DNA of 13,078 nucleotides from CAZMMV01 sp964567475 (GTDB taxonomy: Bacteria > Bacillota > Clostridia > Tissierellales > Tissierellaceae), in contig CAZMMV010000050.1 of NCBI GenBank assembly GCA_964567475.1, forward strand, positions 1-13,078, written 5' to 3'. The position numbers and the translations under genes were made by a program. Positions 8,031-13,078 of the stretch are shown piece after piece; positions within the stretch are counted from its first letter, which is position 1; each line of letters starts with the position of its first letter. Below the pieces are notes generated by a model. The model was given only the letters and a program-made list of their open reading frames with translations. It was not told the origin of the DNA and did no database searches.

Positions 8031-8048
8031 GTGAATTTAAAATTTCAC
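8031..8048. repeat. Imperfect palindrome just upstream of the ABC operon ribosome binding site
   Basis: The arms GTGAA (8031-8035) and TTCAC (8044-8048) pair, with a partly pairing AT centre and one mismatch. It lies about 8 bases beyond the AGGAGG of the first ABC gene, inside the leader. It could be an operator or a small RNA hairpin; chance is also possible in such AT-rich DNA. Confidence 0.3.
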
Positions 8049-8114
8049 TCCTTATCATTTAGATTATCCTTAACTTCCAATAATAATCTTCTAAGTATTA
8101 CTTTTTCTTCTTAT

Positions 8115-8145
8115 ATTATATATACCCTAGATATCCTTTGGTCAT
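8115..8145 (-). promoter_or_regulatory. Probable promoter of the ABC exporter operon
   Basis: On the minus strand, ATGACC (8140-8145, four of six -35 consensus bases) lies 17 bases from TATATA (8117-8122), which overlaps a perfect TATAAT (8115-8120). This predicts a leader of about 95 bases ahead of the first ABC gene. The leader also contains a 7-bp inverted repeat, AGATTAT (8061-8067) against ATAATCT (8083-8089). Confidence 0.45.
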
Positions 8146-8164
8146 CTAATTATATAAAATAAAA

Positions 8165-8211
8165 ATATATCCAGATACTAATTTAAAATTATACTTAGTA
8201 TCTGGATATAT
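8165..8211 (-). terminator. Rho-independent terminator of the CstA operon
   Basis: A perfect 17-bp stem with arms at 8165-8181 and 8195-8211 (core CCAGATACTAA / TTAGTATCTGG) encloses a 13-base loop. Read leftward, the stem is followed by a T-rich run (complement of 8150-8165). It lies about 65 bases past the CstA stop codon and just before the ABC operon promoter. Confidence 0.88.
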
Positions 8212-8275
8212 CTTATTTTCTTAAAACTTTAAAAATAAATCTATTATTTACTATATGCCTTTTATCAAAAAATAA

Positions 8276-9895
8276 TTATTTACTTTCTAGCTTTTTACTA
8301 GATTTCTTAAATAAAATTCTATATCCCTCAACAGCTAAGACTATAGCTAAAATAAATAAGAGTATTGGAAATATTACAAGTATATAATTACCAGCTTTTA
8401 TGTTAGATACAGTCAACAACACTAATGCAAATAATGTAACTACTAACATAAATACCATTGGTATAGTCAACATACTAAATCCTTTTTCAGCCTTTTTCAG
8501 CCATAATGCTATGGCCATCAATGCTATAGCTGCTAATAATTGATTTGCTGACCCAAATATAGGCCATATCTTAGCGAAACCACCCATTGCTAAATAAGAT
8601 CCTAATACTGCTGTTATAATAGTAGAAACATACATATTTGTAAGTGGCGATTGCTCATCTTCTTCTTTTTCTGGATTTTCAAAGTACTCTTGGAATATAA
8701 ATCTTGCAAGTCTTGTTGATGTATCAAGACTTGTCAGCGCAAAAGCCGATACTGCTAAGGCAACAAAGGTCTTACCATTTTCAAATGGTATTCCAAACTT
8801 TGACATAAATGTACCTACTCCAGAAGAAAATACATTAACAGGTCCACCTTTCAATAGCTCTGTTAATTCACCTTGTGATAGATATGCTGCTGTCAATAAA
8901 GCAACTACTGCAAGTACTCCTTCTATAAGCATTCCACCATAACCTATAGGTCGAGCATCCTTTTCTTGATTGATTTGCTTGGAAGTTGTTCCAGATCCTA
9001 CTAAAGAGTGAAATCCTGAAATAGCTCCACAAGCTACTGTAACAAACAACATTGGAAATAGCCATTGTCCATTTACATTAAATGAAGTTAAAGCTCCTAA
9101 CTTAATTTCTGGTCTATATATCAATAATCCAAGCAATGCACCTATCATCATGGCATATAATAAATATGAGTTCAAATAATCTCTTGGCTGCAATAATATC
9201 CAAACAGGAGCTGTAGAAGCAATAAATATATATATACCCAATATTACAACCCACGTATTAACACTCAATTGGATTGGAAACATTGGTCCTATCCACACAC
9301 AAATAAATAAAAGGATAACTCCAACTACAGTACCTACTTTTAAGGATACTCCCTTTCTATATACTGCATAACCAAAAGCAATTGCTAAAACAACAAATAA
9401 AAGTGAAGATGTTGCTGCACCAGGATTTGCATAAAAGGTACTGGCTACTATATTAGAAAAAGCTGCTACAACTAATAATAAGGTTAGCCAAGCAAATATA
9501 GAAAATAATTGTTTACCTCTTCTACCCATGGTATCCCCAATTACTTCTCCTATAGATTTACCCTTATTCCTAATTGATATAAATAGTGAACCGAAGTCAT
9601 GTGCTCCACCAAAAAATATACTACCTATTACAATCCATAGTAATACCGGTAACCAACCAAATATAGCTGCTTGAATAGGTCCATTAATTGGTCCTGCACC
9701 TGCTATTGAAGAAAAATGATGTCCTAAAAGTACACCTGCATTTGTAGGAACATAGTCTACACCATCTTCTTCAGTATGTGCAGGAGTCTTTCTTGTGTTA
9801 TCTACTCCCCACTTTTTAGCAAGCCATGCGCCATAAGTAGCATAGGCTATAATAAATATAATTACTGATCCTAATAGTATTAATACTGACAACAT
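8276..9895 (-). CDS. cstA: CstA-family (carbon starvation) membrane transporter
   Basis: A 539-residue, highly hydrophobic protein with roughly 14-16 predicted membrane segments. CstA-family landmarks are GHHFSSIAGAGPINGP (58-73), GGAHDFGSLFISIRNKGKSIG (about 96-116), GFHSLVGSGTTSKQ (294-307) and SLDTSTRLARF (389-399). Characterised members, E. coli CstA and BtsT, take up pyruvate, and CstA is also linked to peptide use; this one is shorter than the roughly 700-residue E. coli proteins, as is common in Clostridia. Substrate is therefore probably pyruvate, a related small acid, or peptides. Start is ATG at 9893-9895, preceded by AAAGGAG with an 8-base gap. It lies 35 bases behind an uncharacterised 164-aa gene with no terminator between, so the two are probably co-transcribed. 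No BtsS/BtsR-like sensor or regulator genes are adjacent. Confidence 0.92.
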   Translation of the reverse strand: MLSVLILLGSVIIFIIAYATYGAWLAKKWGVDNTRKTPAHTEEDGVDYVPTNAGVLLGHHFSSIAGAGPINGPIQAAIFGWLPVLLWIVIGSIFFGGAHDFGSLFISIRNKGKSIGEVIGDTMGRRGKQLFSIFAWLTLLLVVAAFSNIVASTFYANPGAATSSLLFVVLAIAFGYAVYRKGVSLKVGTVVGVILLFICVWIGPMFPIQLSVNTWVVILGIYIFIASTAPVWILLQPRDYLNSYLLYAMMIGALLGLLIYRPEIKLGALTSFNVNGQWLFPMLFVTVACGAISGFHSLVGSGTTSKQINQEKDARPIGYGGMLIEGVLAVVALLTAAYLSQGELTELLKGGPVNVFSSGVGTFMSKFGIPFENGKTFVALAVSAFALTSLDTSTRLARFIFQEYFENPEKEEDEQSPLTNMYVSTIITAVLGSYLAMGGFAKIWPIFGSANQLLAAIALMAIALWLKKAEKGFSMLTIPMVFMLVVTLFALVLLTVSNIKAGNYILVIFPILLFILAIVLAVEGYRILFKKSSKKLESK

Positions 9896-9930
9896 GAAAA
9901 TCTCTCCTTTCTTAGTTTAACATCAGAATT

Positions 9931-10425
9931 TTAAATCTCGTAAATATCTATGACCTCCTTTCCCTTTTTATTTGCTACTATATATTCATCATTCATAGTA
10001 ACCAAAATTAATCTAATATCGACCCAACCCTTAAAACCAAAAACAAAACCCTTGTGATATTTAAATCTCTTTATCTTTTCTATGATATCTGTACTTGGTT
10101 TATTATCTAAAATAATAACACCTGTTATAATGCTAGACATATGTCCATTATCCATATTTATTAGTGAGTCTATTGATCCAATCAATAGATCAATATATTT
10201 TTCAATTTTTTTTTCATCTATTTTATCAAAATATTTAATCAAACAATATTCATTGGCTTCTATAGCATCTATTACCGTCTTTCTAGTAAGTATATATCTT
10301 TCGGTCCTTATATGATATTCTGCAAATAAATCATATTGATATCCATTTATTGTGTAATATCTTTCTATATCAAAATTATTATATAATTTACTCTCTATAT
10401 TATTAATATATTCATCAAGCTTCAT
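9931..10425 (-). CDS. Conserved uncharacterised 164-aa protein, first gene of the CstA operon
   Basis: I do not know this protein's function. The frame opens further upstream at a GTG (10453-10455), but the ATG at 10423-10425 has GGAGG 5 bases ahead (10431-10435), so I start there, giving MKLDEYINNIESKLY. It is soluble, with no signal peptide or membrane helix. The first half is charged and helical-looking (1-95); it includes RYILTRKTVIDAIEANEYCLIKYF (about 43-66). The second half reads as alternating strands, with GHMSSIITGVIIL (94-106), KGFVFGFKGWVDIRLILV (125-142) and a final KKGKEVIDIY. From memory it resembles a small conserved family shared by clostridia and methanogens that carries only a DUF name, possibly DUF8052. 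Placement directly ahead of cstA, behind one promoter, suggests a role connected with that transporter or the same signal. Confidence 0.8.
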   Translation of the reverse strand: MKLDEYINNIESKLYNNFDIERYYTINGYQYDLFAEYHIRTERYILTRKTVIDAIEANEYCLIKYFDKIDEKKIEKYIDLLIGSIDSLINMDNGHMSSIITGVIILDNKPSTDIIEKIKRFKYHKGFVFGFKGWVDIRLILVTMNDEYIVANKKGKEVIDIYEI

Positions 10426-10430
10426 AATAT

Positions 10431-10435
10431 CCTCC
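10431..10435 (-). promoter_or_regulatory. Ribosome binding site that decides the start of the uncharacterised gene
   Basis: GGAGG on the minus strand lies 5 bases before the ATG at 10423-10425. The two upstream in-frame candidates (GTG at 10453-10455, ATG at 10444-10446) have no comparable site, so the shorter 164-aa product is favoured. Confidence 0.7.
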
Positions 10436-10485
10436 ACTATTTTCATATTATCCACTTCTATTTATAAGTCTTTCTAATAAAAAAT

Positions 10486-10505
10486 CCTAAAAACCTAAAA
10501 ACCTA
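10486..10505 (-). repeat. Short tandem repeat in the CstA operon leader
   Basis: On the plus strand the 8-base unit CCTAAAAA occurs twice and is followed by CCTA. In the minus-strand RNA this gives three UAGG blocks separated by UUUU, within the predicted 5' leader (about 130 bases) of the operon. It may be chance low complexity. Confidence 0.5.
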
Positions 10506-10561
10506 TTATATTATTTAACAATCATATCTTTAAAGCATTAAATAAATCTAACTATATTCAT

Positions 10562-10590
10562 ATTATATTGAATATTCCCACTATATTCAA
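10562..10590 (-). promoter_or_regulatory. Promoter of the uncharacterised gene-cstA operon with overlapping operator-like repeat
   Basis: On the minus strand TTGAAT (10585-10590) and a perfect TATAAT (10562-10567) are separated by exactly 17 bases. A perfect inverted repeat, TTGAATAT / ATATTCAA with a 7-base centre (10568-10590), covers the -35 and the whole spacer. A third near-copy of the half-site (ATATTCA, 10554-10560) lies just past the -10, and the 10-mer ACTATATTCA occurs at 10551 and again at 10580. This is the pattern of a repressor operator. It gives no clue to which regulator binds. Confidence 0.75.
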
Positions 10591-10599
10591 GCCTATTAC

Positions 10600-10629
10600 A
10601 AAAAAAACAAAAATAAAAGAAATATCTTT
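10600..10629 (-). terminator. Weak candidate terminator behind the purC homologue
   Basis: A short AT hairpin, AAAGA (10616-10620) against TCTTT (10625-10629), is followed leftward by a long T-rich run (complement of 10600-10615). The stem is only 5 bp, so termination may be leaky and transcripts could run on into the cstA unit. Confidence 0.35.
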
Positions 10630-10654
10630 CATCCTTGTTTTTTACTTTGCTTAA

Positions 10655-11344
10655 TTAATCTTTAGTTAACATTAGTTTTTCAAGCTCTAAGGGCTCTATA
10701 TATTCACCATCTTTATAAGCTCTCATATTGCCACCAGATATTTCATCTATTAAGGCTATATGATTATCCTTGCCTACCCTTCCAAATTCAAGTTTAATAT
10801 CGTATAATTCCATTCCTTTTTTCTCTAATTCATCTTTTACAACTTTAGATACTTTTTTAGTTAAATCTACTAATATCTTATACTCTTCCTTATTCATAAT
10901 ATCTAGCATTTCTAAAGCATCTTCAGTTATCAAAGGATCCTGTCTTTTATCGTCTTTCAATGTAACCTCTACATATGAATCTAAAGCTTGACCTTCTGTG
11001 GCATACATACCATATCTTCTTAAAAAACTACCTACTGCTCTATATCTACATATTACTTCTACACCTTTTCCAAACATTTTAGCAGGTAATACTGTCATAG
11101 TATTATTTTCTATATCTGCATTTACATAATGAGTTGGTACTTTTATCTCATTAACCTTTTCAAAGAAAAATTTAGTTAAACGGAGACTAGCTTTACCTAC
11201 TCCTTCTATACTAAGTCCTACAGTATTTGCTCCAGGATCAAATACTCCATCTTCACCTGTTACATCATCTTTAAATTTCAACAAACATTTTCCATCTTCT
11301 AACTCATAAACATCCTTTGTCTTTCCCTTATAAACTAATTTCAT
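10655..11344 (-). CDS. purC: SAICAR synthetase (PurC) homologue, divergent short form
   Basis: A 229-residue soluble protein of the SAICAR synthetase fold, whose known reaction joins CAIR and aspartate using ATP in purine synthesis. Supporting segments are YKGKTKDVYEL (5-15) at the nucleotide-binding N-terminus, CRYRAVGSFLRRYG (99-112), LKDDKRQDP (129-137), YDIKLEFG (181-188) and LIDEIS (198-203). It departs from the usual form: the signature after DEIS is GGNMRA instead of the common PDxxR, the usual RN before the GS motif is RY, and the N-terminal D(D)xxAGxG region reads DDVTGEDG. It stands alone with no other pur gene near. Similar divergent copies are annotated as PurC in many clostridia, and it may be the only one or a paralogue. 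Start is ATG at 11342-11344 with AAAGGAG and an 8-base gap. Confidence 0.82.
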   Translation of the reverse strand: MKLVYKGKTKDVYELEDGKCLLKFKDDVTGEDGVFDPGANTVGLSIEGVGKASLRLTKFFFEKVNEIKVPTHYVNADIENNTMTVLPAKMFGKGVEVICRYRAVGSFLRRYGMYATEGQALDSYVEVTLKDDKRQDPLITEDALEMLDIMNKEEYKILVDLTKKVSKVVKDELEKKGMELYDIKLEFGRVGKDNHIALIDEISGGNMRAYKDGEYIEPLELEKLMLTKD

Positions 11345-11380
11345 ATTATTGTCTCCTTTATTTGAAGTTTTCTTACTTCT

Positions 11381-11409
11381 ATTATATAATCTTTATCATA
11401 TTTTATCAA
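11381..11409 (-). promoter_or_regulatory. Near-consensus promoter of the purC homologue
   Basis: On the minus strand TTGATA (11404-11409) and TATAAT (11381-11386) are separated by 17 bases. The leader is only about 30 bases, leaving no room for a riboswitch, and I see no PurR box. Confidence 0.8.
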
Positions 11410-11493
11410 AGGTTGATTGTTAGATATATAATTTATAGTGTCTATCCTTATTATTTACCTAATTTTAGGAAACTAGAAAAAGGACCCTCCCTA

Positions 11494-11522
11494 TTTCAAT
11501 TTGGATGAGTTCACTGTATAAT
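11494..11522 (+). promoter_or_regulatory. Possible promoter of the MATE exporter gene
   Basis: TATAAT at 11517-11522 directly follows TG, with a weak -35 TTTCAA (11494-11499) at 17 bases. A second TATAAT (11526-11531) with TTGGAT (11501-11506) at 19 bases is an alternative. Either would put the start of transcription 40-50 bases before the gene. Confidence 0.45.
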
Positions 11523-11575
11523 TAATATAATGCTATTAAATAACTTTTTTCAATATCTTTTAAAGGAGTGTTTTA

Positions 11576-12949
11576 ATGACTAAACAAACAAATGAAAATC
11601 GATTAGGTGTAGAATCTATACTACCCTTACTTATAAAACTATCCATTCCATCTATGATATCAATGTCAATACAGGCATTATATAATGTAGTAGATAGTAT
11701 TTATGTGGGGAAGTTGAGTACTGCTGCTTTATCATCTCTTTCTTTAACCTTTCCATTGGAAATGATTTTGATATCTATTGCTGTAGGAACAGGTGTTGGA
11801 GCTAGCTCTCTTATATCTAGACTTTTAGGGCGAGGGGAAAAGGAAAAGGCCTCCAATGCAGCGGAACATGTCTTATTGTTATCTATTATTTACGGAATAA
11901 TAATAGGATTAGTAGGATTCTTTTTCTCAGAAAACTTAATAAGTATCTTTACAAATAATGAAACCTTTATCAAATTTGGAACAGAATACGTTCGAATTAT
12001 ATTTATTGGTTCAATCTTTTTGTTTGTTCCTATGCTAGCAAATAATATATTAAGAGGAGAAGGTAATACATTTGTACCAATGATATCCATGTTAATTGGA
12101 TCTATTATCAATATAATATTAGACCCATTCCTAATATTTGGTATAGGGTTTTTCCCTAAACTAGGAGTTGCAGGTGCTGCTTACGCAACTGTCTTTAGCC
12201 GAATGGTAAGTGGAATTTATATTGTATATAAGGTTTTTAATAATGATAAAGATATACAAATTAATTTAAAAAACTTCAAATTAAATATTAATATTATTAA
12301 AGAAATATATAGTGTAGGACTTCCTGCTATGATAATGCAACTTTTAGGTTCAGTTATGATAGGTGGATTAAATATTATAGTTGGTTCTCACAATGACAAT
12401 GCAGTTGCAATAGTTGGAATTTATTTTAAATTACAGAGCTTTGTATTTATGCCAGTATTTGGACTTAATCAGGGATATATGCCCATTATAGGATATAATT
12501 ATGGACATAATAACTCTAATAGAATGAAGGAAACAATTAAGTATGGCTTATTAACTGGATTTACTATAACTACTTTAGGATTTATTCTATTCCAAATAAT
12601 ACCTGGTCAACTTGTTAAACTATTTAATCAAGATCCAGTCCTAGTTTCCATGGGTATAGATGCATTAAAAACCATAAGTCTTTCATTTCCCATAGTAGGT
12701 ATCGCTATAGTTGGTTCTACTACATTTCAAGCTGTAGGAAAAGGGTTTACTAGTATGGCTATATCCTTTTTAAGACAAATAATTATACTTTTACCTGTGG
12801 CATATATACTTGGAAGATATGGACAACTAAGTCACGTATGGTATGCATTCCCTATAGCAGAAGGTATTTCATTTATACTTTTAATCATACTAGCTAAAAA
12901 GATTTTTACTAAAATATTTGATGATATGGAAAAAAGATCTACTAACTAA
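11576..12949 (+). CDS. MATE-family multidrug/cation-coupled exporter
   Basis: A 457-residue protein with about 12 membrane helices in two similar halves, the usual size for the MATE family of Na+- or H+-coupled exporters that remove cationic drugs and metabolites. Landmarks are PSMISMSIQALYNVVDSIYVG (25-45) with the TM1 aspartate D40, ILRGEGNT (158-165), ILDPFLIFG (181-189), GVAGAAYAT (197-205), and in the second half GLNQGYMPIIGYNYG (296-310). Layout resembles the MepA/DinF-like clostridial members more than NorM, but this is from overall look. Start is ATG at 11576-11578 with AAAGGAG 7-8 bases ahead. It diverges from the purC homologue and has no adjacent regulator gene, so neither substrate nor control can be stated. 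No clear terminator follows it. Confidence 0.93.
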   Translation: MTKQTNENRLGVESILPLLIKLSIPSMISMSIQALYNVVDSIYVGKLSTAALSSLSLTFPLEMILISIAVGTGVGASSLISRLLGRGEKEKASNAAEHVLLLSIIYGIIIGLVGFFFSENLISIFTNNETFIKFGTEYVRIIFIGSIFLFVPMLANNILRGEGNTFVPMISMLIGSIINIILDPFLIFGIGFFPKLGVAGAAYATVFSRMVSGIYIVYKVFNNDKDIQINLKNFKLNINIIKEIYSVGLPAMIMQLLGSVMIGGLNIIVGSHNDNAVAIVGIYFKLQSFVFMPVFGLNQGYMPIIGYNYGHNNSNRMKETIKYGLLTGFTITTLGFILFQIIPGQLVKLFNQDPVLVSMGIDALKTISLSFPIVGIAIVGSTTFQAVGKGFTSMAISFLRQIIILLPVAYILGRYGQLSHVWYAFPIAEGISFILLIILAKKIFTKIFDDMEKRSTN

Positions 12950-12950
12950 T

Positions 12951-12981
12951 TTGTAACAGAATTACGATAATTCTATATAAT
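12951..12981 (+). promoter_or_regulatory. Promoter with internal palindrome before the last gene
   Basis: TTGTAA (12951-12956) lies 17 bases from TATATA (12974-12979), or 19 from TATAAT (12976-12981). The spacer is almost filled by a perfect inverted repeat, AGAATTA (12958-12964) and TAATTCT (12968-12974) around CGA, which looks like an operator. No T-tract follows, so it is a poor terminator for the preceding gene. Confidence 0.5.
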
Positions 12982-13027
12982 ATATTAAGCATTAAATAAG
13001 CTTACAAAAAAATTAGGGGGTTATCGT

Positions 13028-13078
13028 ATGACTGAGAATAAAGGAATATTTGGAGGATGTGGAGGATATGATAGCGAA
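13028..13078 (+). CDS. Start of an unidentified Gly/Cys-containing protein, cut by window edge
   Basis: Only 17 codons are visible, reading MTENKGIFGGCGGYDSE. The ATG at 13028-13030 is preceded by AGGGGG (13015-13020) with a 7-base gap, and a candidate promoter lies just upstream, so this is very probably a real gene start. The opening, with a GGCGG run, is reminiscent of small Gly- and Cys-containing clostridial proteins of unknown role, but 17 residues are too few to assign a family. Confidence 0.6.
   Translation, partial: MTENKGIFGGCGGYDSE

Noticed and set aside
11345..11575. Possible purine riboswitch or PurR box between purC and the MATE gene
   Set aside because: The purC leader is only about 30 bases by its promoter, and I see neither a purine riboswitch core nor the PurR box pattern.
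1..13078. Defence system, prophage, transposon, CRISPR or toxin-antitoxin content
   Set aside because: No integrase, transposase, nuclease, repeat-spacer array or small toxin-antitoxin pair is visible; the genes are intact and match ordinary chromosomal families.

Overview
This window is AT-rich, with strong AGGAGG-type ribosome binding sites and mostly A/T third codon positions. It looks like chromosomal DNA from a low-GC anaerobic firmicute of the class Clostridia; the particular set of proteins feels closest to Tissierellia or Peptostreptococcaceae-like bacteria, but that finer placement is an impression. I see no rRNA, tRNA, CRISPR array, insertion sequence or phage gene. Almost all of it is ordinary, intact, well-spaced core or semi-core genes.

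Layout, left to right. (1) 1-770, minus strand: the N-terminal 256 residues of a bacterial member of the archaeo-eukaryotic release factor (eRF1-like) superfamily, cut by the window edge. (2) 771-1044: a divergent intergenic region with a perfect 11-bp-arm palindrome. (3) 1045-1863, plus strand: a secreted or membrane-anchored VanY-type D,D-carboxypeptidase. (4) A long bidirectional hairpin terminator, then the minus-strand pair lplA-lipA for protein lipoylation (1943-3798). (5) A strong terminator, then a minus-strand two-gene operon (3932-8013) for a heterodimeric ABC exporter with one degenerate and one consensus ATP site, and a large extracellular insertion in one subunit. (6) Another terminator, then a minus-strand operon (8276-10425) of an uncharacterised 164-aa protein followed by a CstA-family transporter, driven by a good promoter that carries an operator-like inverted repeat. 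(7) A stand-alone divergent PurC homologue (10655-11344, minus) with a near-consensus promoter. (8) A MATE-family exporter (11576-12949, plus). (9) The first 17 codons of a Gly/Cys-containing protein at the right edge, with its own promoter containing a palindrome.

How it works together: the segments look like independent transcription units rather than one pathway. LplA and LipA together attach and finish the lipoyl cofactor. The ABC pair is a single exporter. The small protein and CstA are probably co-transcribed and co-regulated, which is the best functional link to an unknown gene here. The most notable points are the eRF1-like protein, the uncharacterised CstA partner with its operator-like promoter, and the PurC homologue that departs from the usual active-site signature. 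I did not find a convincing wholly new multi-gene system.
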